This document shows, piece after piece, positions 1 to 8,080 of a DNA stretch of 64,000 nucleotides. The first letter of the stretch is position 1. Each line of letters begins with the position of its first letter. Origin of the DNA: Streptomyces griseoluteus (GTDB taxonomy: Bacteria; Actinomycetota; Actinomycetes; Streptomycetales; Streptomycetaceae); contig NZ_SRRU01000011.1 in the NCBI RefSeq assembly GCF_004784465.1, forward strand, positions 1 to 64,000. The letters run 5' to 3'. The notes under the pieces are model-generated. The model was given only the letters and a program-made list of their open reading frames with translations. It searched no databases and was not told the DNA's origin. The position numbers and the translations under genes are program-made.

Positions 1-126
1 AACACCGAGCGGACCCAAGCCCTGGCAGACTTCCTCCACACCTACAACCACCATCGCTGCCACACCGCACTGGGCGGACACCCGCCCATCAGCCGCGTCA
101 ACAACGCTGCGAGTCAATACACCTAG
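1..126 (+). mobile_element. Transposase C-terminal fragment (IS481/IS3-like integrase core), cut by window edge
   Basis: Frame 1 is open from the first base to TAG at 124-126 and encodes about 41 residues. It contains the signature FLHTYNHHRCHTALGG followed by HPPISRVN, which is the usual C-terminal end of rve-fold (DDE) transposases of the IS481/IS3 type, where the Asn-His-x-Arg-x-His-x-Ala-Leu-Gly stretch is conserved. The start lies outside the window, so I cannot tell whether the full gene is intact. A second, unrelated transposase remnant follows within 50 bases, so this edge is an insertion-sequence graveyard. Confidence 0.75.
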
Positions 127-171
127 GCCGTGTACCGAAAGTGGATCTTGGGCTGCAAATGATCACTCCTC

Positions 172-468
172 ATGGGCCGGGGAGATCTCACGGACGAGCA
201 GTGGGCGGTGCTGGAGCCGTTGCCGAAGGGTGCCAGGGCGGGGCGGCCGCCCGTCTGGCCTGCCGACCAGGCCCGCAACCGAAGGAAGCTCGGCTCCCGC
301 GGCGGCCGTCCAGCGAACTTCGACCCGGAGGACTACAAGGCCCGGCACGCCGTCGAGTGCGGCTTCAACCGGCTGAAAGGGCACCGAGCCGTCGCCACCC
401 GATACGACAAACTCGCTGTCCGCTACGAAGCGACAGTGCTGGTCGCCGCCACGAACGAGTGGCTGTGA
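172..468 (+). pseudogene. IS5-family transposase remnant with internal deletion
   Basis: The 98-residue reading frame joins the N-terminal start of an IS5-type transposase (LTDEQWAVLEPLPKGARAGRPPVWP) directly to the C-terminal end (SRGGRPANFDPEDYKARHAVECGFNRLKGHRAVATRYDKLAVRYEATVLVA). Family members are about 250 to 280 residues long. Roughly 150 residues carrying the first catalytic Asp residues are missing, while the last catalytic region (the ECGFNRLK Glu) is kept. The join stays in frame. Inference: a dead element produced by internal deletion, possibly able to express a truncated protein but not to transpose. Confidence 0.75.
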
Positions 469-486
469 CCGGCACGCGACCGCGTC

Positions 487-984
487 TCAAGCCCACACCG
501 CCCTGACCACCGCATGGCCTGCTGCAGCCGCCCGCCCGTAGAACCCTTGGAGACCTCGGTGATAGTCAAGGAACTCCTGCCTGACCTGCGCCTCGTCCCA
601 GCCGGCCCAGACGAGCTTGGCGCCGGCGACGTTCCACAGCTCGTCGAACGAGACACGTGCGAGGAAGCCTGCGGCCTGTGACACCCCAGGCGGCTCCAGA
701 ATCCCCAGGGGCGGGCCGGAGGGGTCGGCACCGGCGCTGTGTGCCACCGGCCGCCCGCCGTAAATCGGCAGCTCCCAGGAGTCGTCGGCATCCGCATCAA
801 GGGCACCGGCAGCGGCATAGAGGTCATTGACGGAGCCCCAGACCTTGTCTATCGACTCGGCGATGCCCGCTGCGTACTCGTCGGGGTGGTTCTCCCAGGC
901 CCCCCACATGAACGCTGCAAGCCACGTGTGGTCGTCCCGGATCTCGGATTCCGCGACGGCACGCATGTGCATGTGGATGCTCAC
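487..984 (-). CDS. DUF1877/YfbM-like hypothetical protein
   Basis: The gene encodes 165 residues with a GTG start at 984, preceded by a GGGAGGA ribosome site about nine bases upstream. There is no signal peptide or membrane segment. The layout resembles the DUF1877 (YfbM-like) family: a short N-terminal beta strand region, a middle IDKVWGSVNDLYAAAG stretch followed by a GGRPVAHSAGADPSGPPLGI loop, then a helical C-terminal half with VSFDELWNVAGAKL. The function of that family is unknown; members are often found near mobile or contact-dependent loci. The gene stands alone, facing the transposase remnant on its left and diverging from the isochorismatase-like gene on its right. The family call is by eye and moderate. 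Confidence 0.55.
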   Translation of the reverse strand: MSIHMHMRAVAESEIRDDHTWLAAFMWGAWENHPDEYAAGIAESIDKVWGSVNDLYAAAGALDADADDSWELPIYGGRPVAHSAGADPSGPPLGILEPPGVSQAAGFLARVSFDELWNVAGAKLVWAGWDEAQVRQEFLDYHRGLQGFYGRAAAAGHAVVRAVWA

Positions 985-1251
985 GGCGACGAGTCCTCCC
1001 AGTTCGGCGGCCCGCCTGTCGGGCCGAACGGAGAGAACCTAGTCGACGGCACTGACGGCGCGGTGCCGCCCAGCTCTGCCAGGACGCGTTCCGGCACCCG
1101 AGTGCCGCGTGTCGTCGAGATCGACCAATGCCGACAAATAAACATCCGTACGGACTCCGTAACAGGCCCTACACGGCCGAACGCGTCTCGTTCACGGACC
1201 CGTTGGCCCGGATTTCCGGCACGGACAGCTCGCAAGGGTTAACGTTCCGTC

Positions 1252-1785
1252 ATGACCGCAGCACCCGTACTCGACCCCCGCCGCACCGCCCTCGTCCTCG
1301 TCGACCTCATGGACCGCCTGGTCGCGTTGCCGCTGGAACCCCGCAAGGGCGCCGAAGTGCTCGCCGCCTCCGAGGAGTTGGCGAAGCGCTGCCGCGCCGG
1401 GGGCGCACTCGTCGTACTCGTCCGGGTCGAACGGCCCGCCGTCGCCGAACAGCCGCCCGGCAGCGGTCTCGTCGCCGGACTGCGCCACGAGGGCGACCTG
1501 GAGGTGGTCAAGCGGACCATCGGCGCGTTCCAGGGCACCGGGCTGGACGAGCGGCTGCGCGCCCGTGGCATCGACACCCTGGTCCTCGGCGGCATCGCCA
1601 CCAACCTGGGCGTGGAGTCCACCGCCCGCGCCGCCGCCGACCTGGGCTACGAACTGGTCTTCGTGGAGGACGCGATGGCCGCGTTCACGGCTGCGGAGCA
1701 CGAGGCGTCGGTACGGCTGGACTTCCCCCGCCTCGGCACCGTCACCACCGTCGGACGGCTGGGCTTCGAGGCCGTACTGCACTGA
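1252..1785 (+). CDS. Isochorismatase-fold hydrolase lacking the catalytic cysteine
   Basis: This 177-residue protein has the length and fold signature of the isochorismatase/nicotinamidase superfamily. The Asp of the triad is in LVLVDLMD (Asp18) and the Lys in LEVVKR (Lys87). The third position sits in GGIATNLGVESTARAAADLGY, where cysteine hydrolases carry Cys before VE. Here it is Gly (Gly120), as in true isochorismatases and in a common branch of uncharacterised relatives. A cysteine-dependent amidase reaction is therefore unlikely, and an isochorismatase-like or unknown hydrolysis is possible. There is no signal peptide. The ATG at 1252 follows a weak AAGGG site. No siderophore or phenazine genes lie nearby, so the substrate is unknown. 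It sits about 120 bases upstream of the OFA transporter, on the same strand. Confidence 0.8.
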   Translation: MTAAPVLDPRRTALVLVDLMDRLVALPLEPRKGAEVLAASEELAKRCRAGGALVVLVRVERPAVAEQPPGSGLVAGLRHEGDLEVVKRTIGAFQGTGLDERLRARGIDTLVLGGIATNLGVESTARAAADLGYELVFVEDAMAAFTAAEHEASVRLDFPRLGTVTTVGRLGFEAVLH

Positions 1786-1904
1786 GGGCTTTCCGGCCAC
1801 CAGCACCTGCCACCGACCGCCCGACGCACGGAGCCGACCGTTCACCGCAAACGCCCCGCGCCCCGTCTTCTCAACCCACCCGCCCCGACCTACCGTCCGG
1901 CCAC

Positions 1905-3233
1905 ATGAGCAGCCCCCCTGTCGCGCCCCCGGGCTGGAGCCGCTGGCTCGTACCGCCCGCCGCGCTCTCCGTCCACCTCTCCATCGGCCAGGCGTACGCC
2001 TGGAGCGTGTTCAAGCCACCCCTGGAATCCGCGCTGCACCTCGACGGCACCCAGAGTGCGCTGCCGTTCCAGCTGGCGATCGTGATGCTCGGGCTGTCGG
2101 CCGCGTTCGGCGGCACCCTCGTCGAGCGCAACGGCCCGCGCTGGGCGATGACCGTGGCCCTGGTCTGTTTCTCCTCCGGGTTCCTGATCTCCGCGCTCGG
2201 CGCCCAGACCCAGCAGTACTGGCTGATCGTCCTCGGGTACGGGTTCGTCGGCGGCATCGGCCTCGGCATCGGCTACATCTCGCCCGTCTCCACCCTGATG
2301 AAGTGGTTCCCGGACCGGCCCGGCATGGCCACCGGCATCGCCATCATGGGCTTCGGCGGCGGCGCGTTGATCGCCTCGCCGTGGTCGGCCCAGATGCTGG
2401 AGTCCTTCGGCACGGACCACTCCGGCATCGCGCTGGCGTTCCTGGTGCACGGCCTGGCGTACGCCGTGTTCATGACCCTGGGGGTACTGCTGGTCCGGGT
2501 GCCACGGCCGGACGGACGTACGGAGAGCGCCACGGGTGCGGCCGGCGGCGTCCAGGTATCGGCCCGCAGCGCCCTGCGCACCCCGCAGTTCTGGTGCCTG
2601 TGGGTCGTGCTCTGCACCAACGTCACGGCGGGGATCGGCATCCTGGAGAAGGCCGCGCCGATGATCACGGACTTCTTCGCGGACAGCTCCACGCCGGTCT
2701 CCGTCTCGGCGGCGGCCGGGTTCGTCGCGCTGCTGTCGGCGGCCAACATGGCGGGCCGGATCGGCTGGTCCTCCACCTCCGACCTCATCGGCCGCAAGAA
2801 CATCTACCGGGTCTACCTGGGCGTCGGCGCGCTGATGTACCTGCTCCTCGCCCTGTTCGGGGACACCTCCAAGCCGCTCTTCGTGCTGTGCGCGCTGGTC
2901 GTCCTCTCCTTCTACGGCGGCGGCTTCGCCACGGTCCCGGCCTATCTGAAGGACCTCTTCGGCACGTACCAGGTCGGCGCCATCCACGGCCGGCTGCTCA
3001 CCGCCTGGTCCACCGCGGGTGTACTCGGACCGCTGATCGTCAACTGGATCGCCGACCGGCAGGAAGCCGCGGGGAAGGACGGGCCCGCGCTGTACGGGCT
3101 CTCCTTCTCGATCATGATCGGCCTGCTCCTCGTCGGTTTCGTCGCCAACGAACTCATCCGCCCCGTCCACACCCGTCACCACGTCCCCGCCCCGAAGGAG
3201 GCCCCCGATGCCCAGCGAGAGCAGCCCGCCTGA
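1905..3233 (+). CDS. OFA-family MFS transporter (oxalate/formate antiporter type)
   Basis: The gene encodes a 442-residue membrane protein with about twelve hydrophobic segments. It begins with the typical OFA opening GWSRWLVPPAALSVHLSIGQAYAWSVFKPPLE, and the family signature RWAMTVALVCFSSGF follows in the first third. A cytoplasmic loop near residues 200-230 (VPRPDGRTESATGAAGG) separates the two six-helix halves. The start at 1905 was chosen because this MSSPP start precedes the first membrane segment; the open frame upstream has no transporter sequence. OFA proteins exchange small carboxylates such as oxalate and formate, but the substrate here cannot be read from the sequence. Its last codons overlap the ATG of a 42-residue membrane peptide, which points to a two-subunit transporter. 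Confidence 0.88.
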   Translation: MSSPPVAPPGWSRWLVPPAALSVHLSIGQAYAWSVFKPPLESALHLDGTQSALPFQLAIVMLGLSAAFGGTLVERNGPRWAMTVALVCFSSGFLISALGAQTQQYWLIVLGYGFVGGIGLGIGYISPVSTLMKWFPDRPGMATGIAIMGFGGGALIASPWSAQMLESFGTDHSGIALAFLVHGLAYAVFMTLGVLLVRVPRPDGRTESATGAAGGVQVSARSALRTPQFWCLWVVLCTNVTAGIGILEKAAPMITDFFADSSTPVSVSAAAGFVALLSAANMAGRIGWSSTSDLIGRKNIYRVYLGVGALMYLLLALFGDTSKPLFVLCALVVLSFYGGGFATVPAYLKDLFGTYQVGAIHGRLLTAWSTAGVLGPLIVNWIADRQEAAGKDGPALYGLSFSIMIGLLLVGFVANELIRPVHTRHHVPAPKEAPDAQREQPA

Positions 3234-3336
3234 CCGGCGCGCCCTGATCGCCCTCTCCTGGCTCTGGGTGGGCGCGCCGCTCGCCTACGGCCTGTACGAA
3301 CTGGTGCGGAAGGCGACGCAGCTCTTCACGGGGTGA
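3208..3336 (+). CDS. Small single-helix MFS-associated subunit
   Basis: A 42-residue reading frame starts with ATG at 3208 inside the end of the OFA transporter gene (26-base overlap, different frame) and stops at 3336. GAAGGAG lies just upstream as a good ribosome site. The product has a short charged N-terminus (PSESSPPDRR), one hydrophobic helix (ALIALSWLWVGAPLAYGLYELV) and a short amphipathic end (RKATQLFTG). Short proteins with this LSWLWV...PLxYGLYEL pattern are found directly behind OFA-family transporters in many actinomycetes and proteobacteria and are annotated as MFS transporter small subunits. The overlap implies translational coupling and a fixed stoichiometry. The role is inferred: assembly or regulation of the transporter. 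Confidence 0.75.
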   Translation: MPSESSPPDRRALIALSWLWVGAPLAYGLYELVRKATQLFTG

Positions 3337-3393
3337 TGCGCCGGGCGCCCGTCCGTGCGGGCGGGACGCCGAGCGCGTGAGCGGAAGACGGAC

Positions 3394-3461
3394 GTACGGG
3401 GGGCTGCGTGAAGCCGACAACAGGGGTGCCCGATTCCTGTGGCTTCACGTACCCCCGTACC
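3394..3461. promoter_or_regulatory. Extended inverted repeat upstream of KAS III gene
   Basis: CGTGAAGCC at 3407-3415 is mirrored exactly by GGCTTCACG at 3441-3449, with a further CAGG/CCTG pair inside at 3421-3424 and 3436-3439. Outside the core, GTACGGGGG near 3394 is mirrored by CCCCCGTAC near 3453-3461, giving an interrupted dyad of almost 70 bases. It lies between the transporter unit and the KAS III gene (start 3525). There is no T run after it, so an operator or a processed RNA hairpin is more likely than an intrinsic terminator. Confidence 0.5.
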
Positions 3462-3524
3462 CGTGAGTCACTGCGCAGACTGGAGAGTCCCGCCACCCAC
3501 GGCAGCAACGAGGGGACCCCCGAC

Positions 3525-4472
3525 ATGCACGGCTCGCGTATCGCCGCGATCGGCCACTACCAGCCCGCCAAGGTGCTCACCAACGAGGACCTGGCGCGCA
3601 TGGTCGACACCAGCGACGAGTGGATCACCAGCCGGGTCGGCATCCGCACCCGGCACATCGCGGGCCCCGACGAGCCGGTGGACGAGCTGGCCGCGCACGC
3701 CGCCGCCAAGGCCCTGGCCGCGGCCGGGCTCACCCCCGGCGACATCGACCTGGTGCTGGTCGCCACCTCCACGGCGATCGACCGCTCCCCGAACACCGCC
3801 GCGCGGGTCGCGGCCCGCCTGGGCATCCCCGAGCCCGCCGCGATGGACGTCAACGTGGTGTGCGCCGGCTTCACCCACGCGCTGGCCACCGCCGACCACA
3901 CGGTACGGGCGGGCGCCGCGACGCGGGCGCTGGTGATCGGTGCGGACAAGATGTCCGAGGTCACCGACTGGACCGACCGCTCCACCTGCGTGCTGGTCGG
4001 CGACGGCGCGGGCGCGGCGGTGGTCGAGGCGTGTGCGCCCAGGGAACAGGCGGGGATCGGGCCGGTGCTGTGGGGTTCGGTGCCGGAGATGGGCAACGCG
4101 GTACGGATCGAGGGCACGCCGCCGAGGTTCGCGCAGGAGGGGCAGAGCGTGTACCGCTGGGCCACCACCCAGCTTCCGCAGATCGCCCGGCGGGCCTGCG
4201 AGAAGGCGGGCGTCGAGCCGGCCGACCTCGCGGCGGTCGTCCTGCACCAGGCCAACCTGCGGATCATCGAGCCGCTGGCGCAGAAGATCGGCGCGGTGAA
4301 CGCGGTCGTCGCCCGCGACGTCACCGAGTCCGGCAACACCTCCGCCGCGAGCATCCCGCTCGCCCTCTCCAAGCTGATCGAACAGGGCAGCGTCCGCACC
4401 GGCGACCCGGCCCTCCTCTTCGGCTTCGGCGGCAACCTCTCCTACGCCGGCCAGGTGATCCGCTGTCCGTGA
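3525..4472 (+). CDS. 3-oxoacyl-ACP synthase III family protein (FabH-like), stand-alone
   Basis: The product has 315 residues and is a full-length KAS III. The thiolase-fold triad is complete: Cys113 in NVVCAGF, His241 in VLHQANLRII and Asn271 in ESGNTSAAS. The start region RIAAIGHYQPAKVLTNEDLARMVDTSDEWITSRVGIRTRHIA matches the FabH N-terminus, and GFGGNLSYAG closes the protein as in the family. FabH condenses acyl-CoA with malonyl-ACP to start fatty-acid or polyketide chains. No acyl carrier protein or other fatty-acid genes are adjacent, so this is not the housekeeping fab cluster copy and more likely serves a special acylation or is a spare paralogue. ATG 3525 was chosen over the longer frame because the homology begins there. 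A long inverted repeat sits just upstream. Confidence 0.85.
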   Translation: MHGSRIAAIGHYQPAKVLTNEDLARMVDTSDEWITSRVGIRTRHIAGPDEPVDELAAHAAAKALAAAGLTPGDIDLVLVATSTAIDRSPNTAARVAARLGIPEPAAMDVNVVCAGFTHALATADHTVRAGAATRALVIGADKMSEVTDWTDRSTCVLVGDGAGAAVVEACAPREQAGIGPVLWGSVPEMGNAVRIEGTPPRFAQEGQSVYRWATTQLPQIARRACEKAGVEPADLAAVVLHQANLRIIEPLAQKIGAVNAVVARDVTESGNTSAASIPLALSKLIEQGSVRTGDPALLFGFGGNLSYAGQVIRCP

Positions 4473-4581
4473 CCCAGGGGTGGCCGAAGGCACGGATACG
4501 CAGGTGAAAGGCGCTCCGAAACCTTGGTATTGTTGTCCATGTCGCCGCGGGGAACACCCCCGGCCGGGTGACAGACACCTT

Positions 4582-4669
4582 GTCCGGGTGGCGGAATGGC
4601 AGACGCGCTAGCTTGAGGTGCTAGTGCCCTTTATCGGGCGTGGGGGTTCAAGTCCCCCCTCGGACACCA
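4582..4669 (+). tRNA. tRNA-Leu(GAG)
   Basis: An 88-base cloverleaf with encoded CCA. The acceptor stem GTCCGGG (4582-4588) pairs with CTCGGAC (4659-4665), the discriminator is A4666 and CCA occupies 4667-4669. The anticodon stem CTAGC/GCTAG encloses the loop TTGAGGT, giving anticodon GAG at 4615-4617, which reads CUC and CUU leucine codons. A long variable arm (GCCCTTTATCGGGC) is present, as expected for class II tRNA-Leu. The TPsiC arm GGGGGTTCAAGTCCCCC is perfect. Confidence 0.97.
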
Positions 4670-4690
4670 CGAAGCTGGACAATACGTTTT

Positions 4691-4722
4691 CGAGGGCCTC
4701 GACCTGACGGTCGCGGCCCTCG
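4691..4722 (+). terminator. Stem-loop after tRNA-Leu
   Basis: CGAGGGCCTCGACC is followed by the loop TGAC and then GGTCGCGGCCCTCG, a 14-base stem with a single mismatch. It begins 22 bases after the tRNA CCA end and is preceded by TTTT rather than followed by a T run, as is common for high-GC terminators. Confidence 0.6.
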
Positions 4723-4861
4723 GGGCGTTTCGGGGCCGTCCACCCAGCGGCCGGGAACCCGGAGCCGGTACAGGCCCCCGGTCAACCCGGGGTGGGGCCC
4801 CACTGGCTCGACGCGACCGGGAGGACCGTCGCACGGCGGCCTCCCCCGTCGGCGAGGTGAC

Positions 4862-6232
4862 TCATGAGGCCGTTCCCTCCAGCACGGTGATGCCTGTGAT
4901 GAGCGGCCGACCGTACAGGGCGAGGATCTCGTTGGCGAGGGCGATGGTCTGCAACGGGTTGTCCCGTTGCCGGTGGGCCTCGATGCCTGCTGCGAGGAGC
5001 CCGGTGGGCACAGCCTCCGCATCGAGGAGGACGCGCCACTCCGCGGGCGGGAGCTGAAGATACTCGAGGTGGGTGAGCCGGGAGATCTCACAGGGATCGG
5101 CGAGCGTACCGGGATAGGCGCAGAGGGTCCGCAGGCGCGGCAGGCCGAAGACGGGGGCGAGGCTGAGGGGCTCCTTCTCCCACACCCCGATGCTGAGGAC
5201 CTCCAGGCCGGCATGGGCGGCGGCCTCGACGCTGGGGAGGGAGGCGCGATTGACGTGGGCGACAAGTGGCGGCCGTTCGGCCCTTCGGACGGGCCGCCCG
5301 TCGAAGTGACGGTGGACGACCATGTCGGTGAGGGAATCGGCGACCAGCCCGGCGCCGACGTTCTCCTCGTGGCCGATGATGACCACTTGCCCGACGTGCC
5401 CCTGCGGACCCGGCGTGAGGTCGACGGCGATACGGTCCCCGCCGCCGTTGTCACCGAAGACGATCCAGCCCGGCGATCCGACGAGCCCCTGCACGGCGTC
5501 CTCCGGCCCCGTCTCGACCGCCTCCATGGCGCCGAACCGCCACAGCACGTGCCGGGAAGCCGCGTCGGCGACGTACACCTCGTCGAGGGGGAAAAACTCG
5601 CAGCCGATGGTGTCGTACGGCTCCCGGTAGTCGTCCCAGTCCTGGTACCGGCCCCGGACAATCCGGTACAGGGCCCTCAGCTCGGCAGGCAGCGGCACGC
5701 CCAGGCGCGCCTCGGCCGCCGCGATCTCCTCCTCGGAGGCGCCCACCGCGTCCGGGAGCCGTTCCCGAAGAGTGCGCTGCAGCAGTCCCACATCCGCGGA
5801 TGGAGCCGGTACCGCACCCGGCACCGGATCGGGCCGGCGGCGCACCGGCTCGGGCAGTGCCCCGTCCGCGAGGAGCAGCGTGCCCGGGTGCGCGGTCGCG
5901 ACACCCGGCTCCGCGGAAGAGCCCGAACTGATCAGATGCAGCCGCACACCGCCAGGAGCGGAAGACGCCTCCACGACGAAGGAGACACCCTTGCTCCCGC
6001 TCTCCTGGAGCGCGTCGACGATCCGGCCCACGGCGTCGAACTGATCCTGGTTGTCGGAGACTTGTGAGGCGCGCCCCGGCTGCGGCGGCCGGTACGGCAG
6101 CGGAACACTCCATGCCCCGGGACTGATCTGTCCCGCCACATGCCCGCCGGGCGCGGAGAGCGTCTCCGCGTGGGCGGCGTGCAGGAGACGCAGCAAAGGT
6201 TGCCAGGTGGTGAAGTCATGGAGCGAGGGCAC
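4862..6232 (-). CDS. SUKH (SMI1/KNR4) domain protein with C-terminal extension
   Basis: The product has 456 residues. GTG 6232 was chosen because AGGAGG lies eight bases upstream; the longer frame to 6304 lacks a good site. Residues 1-130 form an N-terminal region of unknown type with LHDFTTWQPLLRLLHAAHAE and a SKGVSFVVEASSAPGGVRLHL strand. The middle carries a SUKH domain: a helix with EEEIAAAEARLGVPLPAELRALYRIVRGRY, then GCEFFPLDEVY and the strands SPGWIVFGDNGGGDRIAVDLTPG. SUKH proteins are common immunity proteins against contact-dependent toxins, and also regulatory binders. The C-terminal 130 residues resemble the leucine-rich tail seen in some long Streptomyces SUKH proteins (LEVLSIGVW, LRTLCAYPG, LEYLQLPP). 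No cognate toxin gene is adjacent. A VWA protein gene lies upstream on the same strand. Confidence 0.8.
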   Translation of the reverse strand: MPSLHDFTTWQPLLRLLHAAHAETLSAPGGHVAGQISPGAWSVPLPYRPPQPGRASQVSDNQDQFDAVGRIVDALQESGSKGVSFVVEASSAPGGVRLHLISSGSSAEPGVATAHPGTLLLADGALPEPVRRRPDPVPGAVPAPSADVGLLQRTLRERLPDAVGASEEEIAAAEARLGVPLPAELRALYRIVRGRYQDWDDYREPYDTIGCEFFPLDEVYVADAASRHVLWRFGAMEAVETGPEDAVQGLVGSPGWIVFGDNGGGDRIAVDLTPGPQGHVGQVVIIGHEENVGAGLVADSLTDMVVHRHFDGRPVRRAERPPLVAHVNRASLPSVEAAAHAGLEVLSIGVWEKEPLSLAPVFGLPRLRTLCAYPGTLADPCEISRLTHLEYLQLPPAEWRVLLDAEAVPTGLLAAGIEAHRQRDNPLQTIALANEILALYGRPLITGITVLEGTAS

Positions 6233-6374
6233 GAGAAGACCTCCTGAAGGTGTGCTCGCCGATTTTGGATCATGGGTCGGGCGCCGGCAACACGGGGTGT
6301 CCACCGGGCGGAAGCGGTACGCGGCGGTCGGGGTGTCGGCGCCGGGCCGGAACGCGGCTCGGCCGTCGGACCGG

Positions 6375-7472
6375 CTACAGCAGGACGAGCAGCCTGGTCC
6401 CCGGCACCAGCTTCCGGTTGACGGAGGTGGACTGGACGAACACGGTGTAGGCCTCGTTGCTCCCCGGCGTCACGGTGACCTCCGTCGACGGCAGGCCAAG
6501 GAGCTGCCGGGCGGCGGGACCTGTGAACACCTTCCCGGTCGTCCGGCCGGTGGCCGGGTCCTTCTCCGCCACGGCGATCTGCTTGTTGGCCTGGATCTTC
6601 TCGCGCTTGGACAGCTCGTAGAAGGCGCAGCCGGTCTTGTACGGATGTCCGGCGCTGGTGACGAAGTCGCGGATGGACGTCCGCCCGTCCACCGGGATCA
6701 GGACGTACTTGCCGGCGTCCAGGGCCCGGAGGCTGGACTTCACGTCCGCCGCGCTGAGGTCCTGGCCCATCGCGAAGAGGTCCCTGGTGCCGCGCACGCC
6801 CTGCTCGCGGTCCCGCAGGAACTTCGTGGCGGCCGTCTTGACGACGCCGATCGCCTCCTCGACGCCCTGGTCCGAGTCCGCGTCCCAGATCGAGATGTTG
6901 CCTGTCGGGAAGCCGTACTGCTGGGCGGTGCGCTTGGCCAGGGAGTTCGGCACCATGATGGCCGAGGTCCAGTGGTCCGGCAGGTTGTCCATCTTGTCCG
7001 CGATCCTGCTCCGCCACTTGTCCAGGACGGTACGGCCGTCGGGAAGGTGGTCGTGGCGCGCGCCCGTCGTGTCGGCGCCGGAGGCGTTCTCCTCGCCGTC
7101 GGTGACGACGACCTGGAGGAAGCTGTGCTCGCCGTACTCCTCCCATATGTGGCCGAGGTCGTCGAGCGCCTTCACCGACGCCTGGATCAGTGCCGTCGCG
7201 CCGTTCTCGACGGTGTACAGGCCCCGCATGGACGGCAGGTGCTTGACGTCCATGTCCCACACCAGGTTCTCGACCAGGTGGTCGAAGGCGTAGAGGCTGA
7301 TCCGGGTCTCGTGGCCCAGCCGGTCGGACTCCTCCTTCAGCCCCTTCACGAACTCGTCCACCACGCGGACGAGTTGCTCCGAGTGGTCTCGCATCGAGCC
7401 GGACTTGTCGATGACGAGAGCGACGTGGTTCACGAAGTGTTTCTTGAGCCGGTCCTTCACCGTAGCGCTCAT
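6375..7472 (-). CDS. VWA (von Willebrand factor A) domain protein
   Basis: The product has 365 residues and no signal peptide. ATG 7472 was chosen because GGGAAGGGG stands nine bases upstream, while the earlier in-frame ATG touches it. The VWA fold starts early with an intact MIDAS motif, VALVIDKSGSMRDHSEQL (D-x-S-x-S), then NGATALIQASVKALDDL (the Thr) and VVVTDGEENASG (the Asp), so metal binding should be retained. The C-terminal third (residues 190 to 300) contains GFPTGNISIWDADSDQGVEEAIGVVKTAATKFLRDRE, a helical region typical of Streptomyces VWA proteins of the tellurium-resistance-like class. The last 90 residues form a separate beta-rich domain (YVLIPVDGRTSIRDFVTSAG). No ter genes are adjacent, so the partner is unknown. 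Confidence 0.82.
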   Translation of the reverse strand: MSATVKDRLKKHFVNHVALVIDKSGSMRDHSEQLVRVVDEFVKGLKEESDRLGHETRISLYAFDHLVENLVWDMDVKHLPSMRGLYTVENGATALIQASVKALDDLGHIWEEYGEHSFLQVVVTDGEENASGADTTGARHDHLPDGRTVLDKWRSRIADKMDNLPDHWTSAIMVPNSLAKRTAQQYGFPTGNISIWDADSDQGVEEAIGVVKTAATKFLRDREQGVRGTRDLFAMGQDLSAADVKSSLRALDAGKYVLIPVDGRTSIRDFVTSAGHPYKTGCAFYELSKREKIQANKQIAVAEKDPATGRTTGKVFTGPAARQLLGLPSTEVTVTPGSNEAYTVFVQSTSVNRKLVPGTRLLVLL

Positions 7473-8080
7473 CGTGTCCATCCCCTTCCCATGGTGCCCC
7501 CCGGACCACAACGGCGCCTTGCGGAGACACGGCCTCCAGGCGCGGACCTGTCCGTCGCCGTTCGGCCCGTCAATGTCCCCGAGCGTCACGGGGACCCGGC
7601 CGCGAAAAGCTGTCAGGGGAGGCCCCCAACGCCCTTTTCGGCAGGCAGACGTCTCCTGCCGAGGGTGAACCCCGGCAGGACTCTGGTCCGTCCAGATGAT
7701 GGCTCCACCTTATGGAGGAGCACTGACAACACATGCTGAGCTGTGGTTCAGCGCGACACCCGCTGGGAGATCACCGGCGGTGGGGAACATGTTCGCCGAG
7801 CCTGCTGGGCACGACGATCGAGGAGGCCCTCGCCGCGGCACCCGACTGGGGCGAGCGCCGCGTGCCGCGCCGCCCGACCCGCCTCGGCGAAGGCGTCCCG
7901 GACCCTCGACCACGTCTGTGGGCAAGTCCTGGCCGATGGTGGCCGGGCCGGGTTCCGTGCTCAGGGTGTGAAGAAAAGGACAACGGTTCGATCTCTGTCG
8001 GTGCCAGAGGGTGACACCGGAGTCTCGGTGCGCGGTAACGTGCGCGCCCGGCCTGATCATCACACCGTCCAGGGACTGTT
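7473..8080. other. Non-coding stretch between VWA gene and conservon
   Basis: I see no believable gene in this divergent region. It should hold the promoter of the VWA gene and that of cvnA. An inverted repeat (CCTGCCG at 7655-7661 and CGGCAGG at 7673-7679) and a weaker one (GCTCC at 7702-7706, GGAGC at 7717-7721) lie near its middle. Open frames here have no recognisable protein features. Confidence 0.5.

Noticed and set aside
1128..1904. Long N-terminal extension of the OFA transporter frame
   Set aside because: It overlaps the isochorismatase-like gene in another frame and has no transporter sequence before 1905.
4582..4862. Possible integrated element next to tRNA-Leu
   Set aside because: I found no direct repeat of the tRNA 3' end, no integrase gene and no base-composition change nearby.
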